Source: Veillonella intestinalis
Lineage (GTDB): Bacteria > Bacillota > Negativicutes > Veillonellales > Veillonellaceae
Assembly: GCF_943193155.1 (NCBI RefSeq)
Contig: NZ_CALPDB010000001.1
Location: forward strand, 310,001 to 374,000
Reading direction: 5' to 3'
Length of the DNA: 64,000 bases
The notes below the pieces were generated by a model that saw only the letters and a program-made list of their open reading frames with translations, had not been told where the DNA came from and ran no database searches. Both the position numbers and the translations under genes were made by a program. Below are positions 50,748 to 59,063 of the stretch, piece after piece (positions within the stretch are counted from its first letter, which is position 1; each line of letters opens with the position of its first letter).

Positions 50748-51237
50748 ATTGTCCTCCTATTGTTATAAGTTCATCTTGTGTAAGTTCTGATGTCTGCCAA
50801 ATGCTCTCTCTACTGCCATCTGGTTGCGCCATTAAGGTAATCCATAATACTTCTAAGGGCAATGCATCAGGGAATTTATCAGCCCATTCTACCAAACTTA
50901 AGGTATCTTCAGTAAATTCACCAAAACCAATATTTTCTAATTCATACACATCATCTAAACGGTACACATCAAAATGATATAAAGTGCCGGCTTCTGTTTC
51001 ATATGTATTCATTAATGCAAAGGTTGGGCTTGTTACTTCATCAGTTACACCAAAACCACGAGCTACGCCTTGTGAAAAATGAGTTTTGCCCGTACCTAAA
51101 TCACCAACTAAAGCAATACAAAGGGGCTTATTATATGTTTTTAAAAAAGTACCTAATTGATACCCTAATTGTTCCGTATCGCTAACAGTATTAGTATTAC
51201 AATGTAGGACTTGAGTATCTTTAGTCGTATTTATCAT
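50731..51237 (-). CDS. tsaE: t6A biosynthesis ATPase TsaE
   Basis: A 168-residue P-loop ATPase. ALVGDLGTGKTHFSQGVARG is the Walker A; TSPTFALMNTYE and LYHFDVYRLDDVYELENIG follow, then LVEWADKFPDALP. ATG 51237 is preferred over ATG 51246 because the AAAGGAG site is only two bases from the latter. Needed for turnover of the TsaBD complex. Confidence 0.95.
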   Translation of the reverse strand: MINTTKDTQVLHCNTNTVSDTEQLGYQLGTFLKTYNKPLCIALVGDLGTGKTHFSQGVARGFGVTDEVTSPTFALMNTYETEAGTLYHFDVYRLDDVYELENIGFGEFTEDTLSLVEWADKFPDALPLEVLWITLMAQPDGSRESIWQTSELTQDELITIGGQYVSGH

Positions 51238-51245
51238 ATATTTCA

Positions 51246-52250
51246 TTACTCCTTTGATTGATGTTGTTTAAAATGATCATATCCTTTAGCGTATAAAGAG
51301 ATTGTTGTATTAGAGCCAGTACGTAATATAACATGATTTGCGTTATTGCTACTATTAGAGGTAACTAGTCCAATACAATGCAGTGACTCCTGAGCGTCTA
51401 TTAAAGGACGTAATTTAGCTGGTACAGTAGCAACTAATTGAAAATCTTCGCCTCCATATAAGGCCCAATTTAGAGGATCAACACTTAATTGCTCTGCCAA
51501 AGTTATAACTTCTTTATGAAGCGGAATTGATTCTGCTTCAATCTCAATTGATACGTTTGAAGCCTTAGCGATTTCATGAAGTTCACTGCTAAGGCCATCG
51601 CTAATATCATTTAGTGCTGTAACTCCTTGTTGGCGTAACCATTGACCCCAATATATTTGTGGCTCTGGTTGTTGATGTGCTTTCTTACAGAAATTAAAAC
51701 CTTCACATTTCTCTAATAGAGCAGCTAAGCCGGCCGCACTACTACCTATTTCATTTGTAACTACCACAATATCGCCTACCTGAGCACCACTTCGTAATAC
51801 AGCTTGTCCGCTTGGTACTTCACCAATTACAGTAACATTCAAAGCTAACGAACCTTTCGTTGTTACAGTATCGCCACCAATAAGATTTACCTTATATTTA
51901 CTGCAGATAGCTTTTAGGCCTGTAAAAATAGACTCCATATAAGCTAGTTCCGTAGCCTGAGGAATGGCTACTGCAATGACGGCTTGTTTAGGTACACCCC
52001 CCATAGCTGCAATATCGCTAATATTAGCAGCCCCTAAGCGATAACCTACATCAAAGGGATTCGTTGTTTCAGCAGAAAAGTGTATGCCTTCAACCATCAT
52101 ATCCGTTGTAATGAGTTGCTCATAGTCTGGCGTGGCTCGATAAACAGCACAATCATCACCGATGCCTTGTATAACCGACGATGTATCATAGAGGGTATTT
52201 GTACTAATGGCATCAATAAAACCAAATTCACCTGTTTCTGAAACCTTCAT
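51246..52250 (-). CDS. thiL: Thiamine-monophosphate kinase
   Basis: A 334-residue ThiL. IGDDCAVY, TTDMMVEGIHF, the GGDTVTTKGSLALNVTVIG segment, NDISDGLSSELHEIA and LYGGEDFQLVATVP are all characteristic. Phosphorylates thiamine monophosphate to the active cofactor. Heads the leftward thiL-tsaE-tsaB-rimI-tsaD-kinase chain. AGGAGGG before ATG 52250. Confidence 0.96.
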   Translation of the reverse strand: MKVSETGEFGFIDAISTNTLYDTSSVIQGIGDDCAVYRATPDYEQLITTDMMVEGIHFSAETTNPFDVGYRLGAANISDIAAMGGVPKQAVIAVAIPQATELAYMESIFTGLKAICSKYKVNLIGGDTVTTKGSLALNVTVIGEVPSGQAVLRSGAQVGDIVVVTNEIGSSAAGLAALLEKCEGFNFCKKAHQQPEPQIYWGQWLRQQGVTALNDISDGLSSELHEIAKASNVSIEIEAESIPLHKEVITLAEQLSVDPLNWALYGGEDFQLVATVPAKLRPLIDAQESLHCIGLVTSNSSNNANHVILRTGSNTTISLYAKGYDHFKQHQSKE

Positions 52251-52356
52251 AACGCCCTCCTAACTATAAAAGTATTTATAAGTATATTTCTATTTCATAG
52301 AATCGTTATTATTATAGCATACTTTAAAAAATGGTTCAGCGTACAACAGATAAAAA

Positions 52357-52418
52357 GGACACATCATTGGTTATTCAAAAGTTATAAAAACTTTTAAACC
52401 ATAACCAACGATATGTCC
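52357..52418. terminator. Long hairpin terminator between thiL and the GerMN gene
   Basis: GGACACATCATTGGTTAT (from 52357) pairs with ATAACCAACGATATGTCC (to 52418) with two mismatches, plus inner AAAAGTT/AACTTTT. On the minus strand GTCC is followed by TTTTTA, so it ends the GerMN-lipoprotein transcript. Confidence 0.85.
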
Positions 52419-52460
52419 ATAATTATGTGAGGATTAAAATATACGAGTTGTATGATACTC

Positions 52461-53027
52461 TTATTTTACAATTTGTTGTTCCATACGACTCATAGGTTCA
52501 CTTACATCATAGCCACCATAGGTTTCAATTCGTTCACCATCTACGAGAAGTAGAACTTTTTTGACAGAGTCAAAACTAGTAGCCGTATTTACGATTGAGG
52601 CTAAGCGAAGTTGTGCAGATAAGCCATCTACTTTGCCCCCTTCTAAGAATTCTTTAGACAAGTTAATACGAGCTACATCATCTTTAATTGCCACATCTTT
52701 AACTGTTACCTTCTTTGGAAACACAGGATATTTTTGACGACTATCTTCATCAAACAAGAAAGAAATCGCATATTTTAAAGTTTTCTTCTCTGTATCTACC
52801 GTAATAGTCTGTGGGCGAACACCCTTACCATCATCTCGAGGCACATAAACTACCATTTTTGACATGGAATCTTTAACATCCTTGTCATTTGTAGTTTGGC
52901 TACTTGATGTAGTCACAGCTTGTTTAGAACCCTCGGCTGATTCAGTGGCAATTGAACTACAGCCAGCTATTACAAATAGCATAACTGCCAGGAGGGTAGT
53001 ATATACGAGTTTTATATTATGAAACAT
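52461..53027 (-). CDS. GerMN-domain lipoprotein
   Basis: A 188-residue exported lipoprotein. The signal peptide ends in a lipobox FVIAGCSS with cysteine at about residue 23. After a Ser/Thr-rich linker comes a GerMN domain (about 75-170; TLKYAISFLFDEDSRQ, VARINLSKEFLEGG, LRLASIVNTATSF, LLLVDGERIETYGGYD). GerMN domains occur in spore-germination and cell-wall proteins; in this organism, next to an amidase, an envelope role is likelier. Starts 5 bp after the amidase stop. Confidence 0.88.
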   Translation of the reverse strand: MFHNIKLVYTTLLAVMLFVIAGCSSIATESAEGSKQAVTTSSSQTTNDKDVKDSMSKMVVYVPRDDGKGVRPQTITVDTEKKTLKYAISFLFDEDSRQKYPVFPKKVTVKDVAIKDDVARINLSKEFLEGGKVDGLSAQLRLASIVNTATSFDSVKKVLLLVDGERIETYGGYDVSEPMSRMEQQIVK

Positions 53028-53032
53028 AATTA

Positions 53033-54232
53033 TTACCCCCTAAAATAGTTTTCAATGCCATCGGCAATTTCATCAGCAAATTCTTGTTGTACTTTATCGG
53101 ATTTCAATAAAGCTTCTTCCTTAGGATTAGAGATAAAACCTAATTCAACTAAAGCAGCTGGCATTAAAGAGCGACGTAACACATATAAGTTACCTGGTTG
53201 GATACCACGATCGCCACCAAAGCCTGTTTCATCAGCAATTTGAGCTTGAATACGAGATGCTAAACGCGTATCATACTGAGTTTTATCATAATAATAAGTT
53301 GAAATGCCACCTACATTTGGATTACTGAAAGAATTAATATGTACACTAATAAATAAATCAGATTTATTAGCTGTACCTACATCAACGCGTGCCTGTAATT
53401 CATCAGGACCAGATGCATTAGGGCCGTATACATCGACATCAGTAGTACGAGTCATGTTAACTTTTGCCCCTTTAGCTTCTAAGGCTTTTTTCAATTTCAT
53501 AGAAATTGGTAAGGTAACATTCTTTTCCATTAAACCAGTTGGACCAATTGCACCTGGGTCACTACCACCATGACCAGGGTCAATAGTAATCACTTTACCT
53601 GCAATGCCACCACTTGTTTTGTAATCAATCGTTATTGCCTTAGGTTGACTGGCCGTAGCAACAACAGTTGGCGCTTTAGCTGGTTGCGTAGTGCTTGCAG
53701 TTTGGTTAGATTTTTTATTTGATTTCTTATCTGTATTGACTGTTGTGGTTGTTGTTTTAGGTGTAGTTACTTTTGGTGTACTACCATAGTATACACTTCT
53801 TGGTGCAACCCCTTTTTGTTGAATATCAATAACCATACGATCTGGTTTATTATTCACCTTATCCTTTTTAAGGGAAAAGACTTTAATATCTCCCACATCA
53901 ATAGCAGTTGGTGTGTTGAGAACAACATTAACATGTTTACTCTTTTGGCTTAATTGAGCTTTGGATACAATTTTTGGATCCATTGATAATGATGTTTCTT
54001 TTGTTTTTAACTTTACATTTTTTAATTGCACTGTTGTTGTTGTCCCTGCTTTATCAATGGAAGCTGAAGCTTCTACTGGCGCAGTTAAACTTAAAACCAC
54101 CCGTACAAAAGGAATTGGTGCATCATTTCGTGTCACCCAATTAACATCTGTTACATCCGCTGCGCGTACAGACATAGCCCATAAGGGAAATGCTATTACT
54201 GTAAACAACAGGGCTAACCATAGTTTTCGCAA
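53033..54232 (-). CDS. N-acetylmuramoyl-L-alanine amidase with AMIN domain
   Basis: A secreted, about 399-residue peptidoglycan amidase. The signal peptide LALLFTVIAFPLWAMSVRA is followed by an AMIN domain (about 30-140), a Thr/Lys-rich linker and an Amidase_3 domain (about 215-397). Zinc ligands are in TIDPGHGGSDPGAIG, LMEKNVTLP and ISVHINSF; the catalytic Glu is in ALVELGFISNPKEE. The start is uncertain: TTG 54232 or 54235 follow AGGAG at good distance; GTG 54250 would precede that site. Acts in daughter-cell separation. Confidence 0.92.
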   Translation of the reverse strand: MRKLWLALLFTVIAFPLWAMSVRAADVTDVNWVTRNDAPIPFVRVVLSLTAPVEASASIDKAGTTTTVQLKNVKLKTKETSLSMDPKIVSKAQLSQKSKHVNVVLNTPTAIDVGDIKVFSLKKDKVNNKPDRMVIDIQQKGVAPRSVYYGSTPKVTTPKTTTTTVNTDKKSNKKSNQTASTTQPAKAPTVVATASQPKAITIDYKTSGGIAGKVITIDPGHGGSDPGAIGPTGLMEKNVTLPISMKLKKALEAKGAKVNMTRTTDVDVYGPNASGPDELQARVDVGTANKSDLFISVHINSFSNPNVGGISTYYYDKTQYDTRLASRIQAQIADETGFGGDRGIQPGNLYVLRRSLMPAALVELGFISNPKEEALLKSDKVQQEFADEIADGIENYFRG

Positions 54233-54437
54233 CAATCTCACTCCTATCACTGGCCTTATAGTAAAAAAGACCCCTTATTTGATTTCTAAGTAATTTACAT
54301 ACACAACACATATATTCTTACAGTCCCTATTGTTCAACACAAAGTCTGAAAACCATATGGACATGTTTAGTTTATTATAACATAGGTTTTCCAAGATTCT
54401 TGAAAAGCCCATGATTTTCATAGACTGTTCACAAAGC

Positions 54438-54508
54438 AAACATACGCTCCTATAGCGTGTAAAGCCCGATTCAAAAGGGTTTTACCATTCCTATAGGAGC
54501 GTATGTTT
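54438..54508. terminator. Long perfect inverted repeat after the MBL-fold gene
   Basis: AAACATACGCTCCTATAG (54438-54455) and CTATAGGAGCGTATGTTT (54491-54508) pair over 18 bp without mismatch. Inner GTAAA-GCCC/GGG-TTTTAC pairing extends the stem. It most likely ends the leftward MBL gene, but the T-run on that strand is weak. Confidence 0.7.
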
Positions 54509-54543
54509 TAAATAATAGTCTTTTAGTTTTTACTTGACAAGAT

Positions 54544-55488
54544 TTATCGTTCCGTTGTTACATTCCAAGTATTGCCATCTGTATGAATGCGAATTGTCCC
54601 TTGCGTATCTGTACGGTATACTAAAATATTCTCAGAATTGAGACGTTTTAAGGCCTGTGATGTAGGATGTCCATAATCATTATGTAAGCCTACCGAGATC
54701 ACAGCCAGTTCTGGTCGAACAGAGCGTAAAAAGTCTTTTTGTGATGAACTAGCACTACCGTGGTGGCCTACTTTAATAACTCGGCTTGATAGTTTAGTAT
54801 TTTCCTCTTTTGTTAAACGGTTTTCTTCCGCTCGAGAGGCATCACCAGTAAAGAGCATAGAAAATTTGCCAAACACTAATTTACCTACAATGCTATTATC
54901 ATTAGGATCAGATCGACCTTTATTATCCAGTATATAATCTCCTTTTGTAGGCGCATATACAGTGAAGGTTGCCCCATTGCCTAAATCAACTGTATCCCCT
55001 TTATATAGAGCTGTAAGAGGAATTTTTTTATTAGTAATATTCTTTACATATGTTTTATATACGGATGTAGTAGCGTCCATGCCATTATCATATACGTGAC
55101 TAATAGGAATCCCCGCTTTAATTAAGGCATAAAAACCACCCATATGATCCGCATGAGGATGAGTAATAATTACATTTTTTAAGGATTTTACATTGTACTG
55201 TTTTAATAAGGCAATTAAACGCTCTCGATGATCAACCTCACCAGTATCAATTAAGGTATACTCATCACCTACTTTAATTAAATGCGCATCCCCTTGCCCT
55301 ATATCTAATGTATATACATCGAGTGTACCTGATATGTCAGCACTTTGACTTGATGCGGTGCTATGACCACTTTGACCTAAATTAGGAATATTAGCTTGTA
55401 AATTACAGCCACTAACTGTTAAAGAGCCAACAACTAAAGCAATTACGAGTGTAATATACGTAAGCCAACGTTTAATATAATATTGCAT
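54544..55488 (-). CDS. Secreted lipoprotein with ComEC-like metallo-beta-lactamase fold
   Basis: A 314-residue protein with a signal peptide and lipobox LTVSGCNLQ (Cys near residue 28), a Ser-rich linker, and a metallo-beta-lactamase domain. Metal ligands are seen in THPHADHMGG and later in LFTGDASRAEE and VGHHGSASSSQ. It resembles the soluble C-terminal domain of ComEC/Rec2 without the channel; such free proteins are annotated ComEC/Rec2-related hydrolases. A nuclease-type role outside the membrane is possible, not shown. Starts 12 bp after nnr. Confidence 0.88.
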   Translation of the reverse strand: MQYYIKRWLTYITLVIALVVGSLTVSGCNLQANIPNLGQSGHSTASSQSADISGTLDVYTLDIGQGDAHLIKVGDEYTLIDTGEVDHRERLIALLKQYNVKSLKNVIITHPHADHMGGFYALIKAGIPISHVYDNGMDATTSVYKTYVKNITNKKIPLTALYKGDTVDLGNGATFTVYAPTKGDYILDNKGRSDPNDNSIVGKLVFGKFSMLFTGDASRAEENRLTKEENTKLSSRVIKVGHHGSASSSQKDFLRSVRPELAVISVGLHNDYGHPTSQALKRLNSENILVYRTDTQGTIRIHTDGNTWNVTTER

Positions 55489-55500
55489 ACTTCACCTGAC

Positions 55501-57045
55501 TTATTCTTCTTCCATTAAAGCTGTCATTACATACGGTACCTGACGACTTACTTCAGACGGGGTAAATCCTTGATGACGCTCTTCATATAATACATCAGCC
55601 GCAGCTCCATGAAGATATACACCGGCCATAGCGGCTTCTACTTCTTCTAAGCCTTGACCTAATAAACTTGCAATAATACCGGTTAACGCATCACCCATAC
55701 CACCAGTGCCCATACCTTCATTGCCACTGTTGTTAACAGCTACTAAACCATCTGGTGAAGCTATAACTGTAGGAGCTCCTTTTAGAACTAATACGACTTG
55801 GTATTTTATAGCAAATTGACGTGCTGCTTCAATACGGTTAGCTTCTATCGTTTCAATGGTGAGTCCTGTAAGGCGAGCAAATTCACCAGGATGAGGGGTC
55901 ATAATCACAGGGCGCTCTCGCTTACTAAATTCAGCCCCTATAATATCCATATGACCTAAAGCCCAAAGAGCATCTGCATCAATTATGAGAGGAACCGCTG
56001 TGGTTGTCATAAAATTCTTAGCCAATGTAGTCGTTTCTTCATTGCGGCCTAAGCCAGGGCCAATAACAACCGCTTCTTTATCCACACTATGCATGCGTAA
56101 ATGAAGTAAATTGCCAAAAGAACCGGTCATAACTTCAGGCATTACTTTAGTCTGTAGCATAGTCAAACAATTAGAAGGAACCACTGTAGTTACTTTACCA
56201 GCGCCCGTATAAATGGCAGCTTCTGCCGCTAGTAATGGGGCCCCTATCATACCATCTGAACCACCAATAATCAAAGTATGACCATTAGTCCCTTTATGAG
56301 CTGTTGGCTCGCGTTCTGGCAATAAAGCAGCTACTAAATCAGCTGTAATCAATTCTGTAGGAAAATATTCATTACTCTCATCTAAGAGCGCAGTTTCCCA
56401 CGCAAAGCCCAAACCTTTGATAATAATTTCACCACAATAGGATTTTCCAGGATACAGGCACATTCCCTGTTTAGGAGCCCCAAAGGTAACTGTCATATCC
56501 ACGCCTAACGTTCCTGTAGCGACAGCACCAGTATTGGCATCAAGCCCTGATGGCACATCAATCGCTACTAAGAGAGTATCTGGATATGTATCAACATGAG
56601 CTTCCATGCGATCCAATAATTCTAAAATAGGCTCTTGTAATTCCCCACTTAAGCCTGTGCCAACTAATCCATCAACAATAACATGAGCAGCTTCAAAAAC
56701 ATCGCCGTCCTCTAGGGTGAGCACAGGAATTTCTAAAGCTTCAATGGTAGCCAGTTGTGCCTGAAATAAGGGGGAACCTGCTTTATTATCATTAGGAACA
56801 ACGATGCGAACTTCGTGCCCCCATTCTTCTAATTGGCGAGCCGCTACTAAACCATCAGCACCATTATTACCTTTACCAGCTACAATAACGACTTCTAAAG
56901 GTCCTTCTACTTCTTCAAAAGCAGTTACAATTGCTTCGGCCACACCACGTCCAGCATTTTCCATGAGCACAGCTAACGGTAAATGACCTTTTGTGGGAGC
57001 CCATTGATCAATAAATTGAGCCTCTTCTTTGGCTAAAATACGCAT
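55501..57045 (-). CDS. nnr: Bifunctional NAD(P)H-hydrate epimerase/dehydratase
   Basis: A 514-residue fusion repairing hydrated NAD(P)H. The N-terminal YjeF epimerase half (1-220) has VIVAGKGNNGADGLVAARQL and AIDVPSGLDANTGAV. The C-terminal ADP-dependent dehydratase half (about 230-510) has TLIIGGSDGMIGAPLLAAEA, VIGPGLGRN, TPHPGEFARLTG and GMGTGGMGDALTGIIA. Both active sites look intact. AAGGAG before ATG 57045. Confidence 0.95.
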   Translation of the reverse strand: MRILAKEEAQFIDQWAPTKGHLPLAVLMENAGRGVAEAIVTAFEEVEGPLEVVIVAGKGNNGADGLVAARQLEEWGHEVRIVVPNDNKAGSPLFQAQLATIEALEIPVLTLEDGDVFEAAHVIVDGLVGTGLSGELQEPILELLDRMEAHVDTYPDTLLVAIDVPSGLDANTGAVATGTLGVDMTVTFGAPKQGMCLYPGKSYCGEIIIKGLGFAWETALLDESNEYFPTELITADLVAALLPEREPTAHKGTNGHTLIIGGSDGMIGAPLLAAEAAIYTGAGKVTTVVPSNCLTMLQTKVMPEVMTGSFGNLLHLRMHSVDKEAVVIGPGLGRNEETTTLAKNFMTTTAVPLIIDADALWALGHMDIIGAEFSKRERPVIMTPHPGEFARLTGLTIETIEANRIEAARQFAIKYQVVLVLKGAPTVIASPDGLVAVNNSGNEGMGTGGMGDALTGIIASLLGQGLEEVEAAMAGVYLHGAAADVLYEERHQGFTPSEVSRQVPYVMTALMEEE

Positions 57046-57120
57046 AAAAACTCCTTTCTAACCCTGTAGCAATCTTTTATATACTATATTTGTTTAAGCA
57101 TACATCCCTTGGATAAGCAA

Positions 57121-57483
57121 TTATACCAACAGTACTGTAGCCACTGCGTAGGTATGACAATGACTAATCGTGACTTCGATTTGAGTAAATCCCCTAGCCT
57201 CAAATATATCTTTGAATTTACCTTGCAAGATAAAATGTGGAGCGCCTAGTTTATCTCGGCGTATTTCCAAATCTTGCCAAGAACCTTCTCTAAAACCTGT
57301 TCCTAAGGCCTTAACAAATGCTTCTTTTGCCGCATACATCCCAGCCAACGACGCAGCTTCTTGCTTACCACGACTATTTGCATACTTTAATTCTTCTACT
57401 GTATACACACGATTTGCAAAATTATCTTTAGTTACAGCCTTAGCAATTCTTGCAATTTCAATTATATCTGTGCCAATTTTCAT
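57121..57483 (-). CDS. acpS: Holo-[acyl-carrier-protein] synthase
   Basis: A 120-residue phosphopantetheinyl transferase: IGTDIIEIARIAKAV holds the metal-binding Asp, and LAGMYAAKEAFVKALGTGF holds the Glu/Lys motif. Ends VTISHCHTYAVATVLL. Precedes nnr, a common acpS-nnr pairing. Confidence 0.95.
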   Translation of the reverse strand: MKIGTDIIEIARIAKAVTKDNFANRVYTVEELKYANSRGKQEAASLAGMYAAKEAFVKALGTGFREGSWQDLEIRRDKLGAPHFILQGKFKDIFEARGFTQIEVTISHCHTYAVATVLLV

Positions 57484-57512
57484 GGAATTACCTTTCCCAT
57501 TGCGTCTAAAAT

Positions 57513-57539
57513 AAAAGCCCCTGAAAATCAGGAGCTTTT
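57513..57539 (-). terminator. Terminator after rpe
   Basis: AAAAGC-CCCTGA pairs with TCAGG-AGCTTTT around AAA (57513-57539); on the minus strand TTTTATTTTA follows. Ends the leftward rsmB-rpe gene string just after the rpe stop. Confidence 0.8.
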
Positions 57540-57543
57540 CTCA

Positions 57544-58191
57544 CTAACCGCGTAAAGAACGAATCATATCTGCTCTATCAGTTGCCCCAAAGACAGCTGA
57601 ACCAGCCACTAAAATATCTGCACCAGCTTCACGAACTAAAGGAGCCGTTTCTAAATTAACACCGCCATCCACTTCAACAACGGCATTTGTGTTTTCAAAA
57701 TACTCAAATAAAGCTTTTGCTTTTTTTATTTTGCGAACTGCATGAGGAATAAATGATTGTCCCCCAAAACCAGGATTGACGCTCATAATTAAAATCATAT
57801 CTAAATCACCAGCAATGTCTTCCAATACAGCTACTGGTGTGGATGGATTTAAAGATACCCCTGCTTTCATACCATAGGATTTAATTTCCTGTACTAAGCG
57901 GTGCATATGAGGTGTGGCCTCAGCATGAAATGTAAAATATTCAGTCCCAATATCAGCAAAGGCTTTAACATAATCAGCAGGATTAGTTACCATTAAATGC
58001 ACATCAAAAGGCAATGCTGTATGTTTGCGTAATGCCTTAATTACGGGAGCACCAAATGTGAGATTTGGCACAAAATGTCCATCCATGATATCAATATGTA
58101 ATAAATCAGCTCCACTTAATTCAATGCTTTTTATTTCTTCTTGTAGACGCGCAAAATCAGCGGATAACATAGAAGGTGCAATTTTTACCAT
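57544..58191 (-). CDS. rpe: Ribulose-phosphate 3-epimerase
   Basis: A 215-residue TIM-barrel epimerase of the pentose phosphate pathway. IAPSMLSADFARL, LLHIDIMDGHFVPNLTFG, FDVHLMVTNP, MSVNPGFGGQSFIP and VEVDGGVN carry the metal and acid/base residues. Five bases after rsgA. Confidence 0.97.
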   Translation of the reverse strand: MVKIAPSMLSADFARLQEEIKSIELSGADLLHIDIMDGHFVPNLTFGAPVIKALRKHTALPFDVHLMVTNPADYVKAFADIGTEYFTFHAEATPHMHRLVQEIKSYGMKAGVSLNPSTPVAVLEDIAGDLDMILIMSVNPGFGGQSFIPHAVRKIKKAKALFEYFENTNAVVEVDGGVNLETAPLVREAGADILVAGSAVFGATDRADMIRSLRG

Positions 58192-58195
58192 ATTC

Positions 58196-59056
58196 TCACC
58201 ATTTCCTTTGACTGCGAATTTCTTCGCGAATGACTAAATACGATTCATATCGGCCAGCACTAATTTGACCATTTTCTAACGCTTCTTTTACGCCACACAC
58301 AGGCTCATGTTCATGGTAGCAAGGGCTAAATTTACAGGATTCTTCCGCAGCTAAGAATTCAGGATATAAAGACGGTAAACGTTCTTCAGATATATCGCTA
58401 AAGTCAATAGCACTAAAACCAGGCGTATCCATGATAAAAGAGTCGCCGTCTAAACTATATAAAGAGGCATGACGGGTTGTGTGACGTCCTCTTTTTATTT
58501 TATCACTCACTTCCCCAGTTTGAAAAGCAAAAGACGGTTCAATACCATTAAGTAAACTACTTTTACCTACACCGGAAGGACCTGCAAAAGCACTTACTTT
58601 ATGATGTAATTGCACTTTTAAATCTTCAAGGCCTTCGCCTGTTCGCGTTGAAGTAAGAATTACAGTATAACCAATTTTACGATATACCGCCGCTAAAGCA
58701 GCGGTACTCTCATCTTTTAAGTCACATTTATTAATACAAAGTACTAACGGAATATCGGCATGCTCAATCATTACAATTAGCTTATTAAGTAATAATTCAT
58801 TAATATCAGGCTCATGAGCTGCTACTACTAAAATTACTTGATCTAAATTAGCTACATGAGGTCGTTTCAACTCATTATGACGTGGGAGTATTTTTTCAAT
58901 TGTTCCAGCAGGGTCAAATGTTACTCGATCACCTACTAATAAAGAGTAACGTCCTTGTTTTAAACGACCACGTACTTTACATTCATGAACATTCCCCACT
59001 TCATCCTGTACATAGAAATAACCGTTCATATTTTTAATGACAATGCCTGTATTCAT
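58196..59056 (-). CDS. rsgA: Ribosome small-subunit-dependent GTPase RsgA
   Basis: A 286-residue circularly permuted GTPase in 30S maturation. N-terminal OB fold, then G4 LCINKCDL, G1 AFAGPSGVGKSSLLNGI, G3 MDTPGFSAI in permuted order, and a C-terminal zinc finger with CKFSPCYHEHEPVCGV. Located between pknB and rpe as in many Firmicutes. AGGAGG precedes ATG 59056. Confidence 0.96.
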   Translation of the reverse strand: MNTGIVIKNMNGYFYVQDEVGNVHECKVRGRLKQGRYSLLVGDRVTFDPAGTIEKILPRHNELKRPHVANLDQVILVVAAHEPDINELLLNKLIVMIEHADIPLVLCINKCDLKDESTAALAAVYRKIGYTVILTSTRTGEGLEDLKVQLHHKVSAFAGPSGVGKSSLLNGIEPSFAFQTGEVSDKIKRGRHTTRHASLYSLDGDSFIMDTPGFSAIDFSDISEERLPSLYPEFLAAEESCKFSPCYHEHEPVCGVKEALENGQISAGRYESYLVIREEIRSQRKW

Positions 59057-59063
59057 AGTCCTC

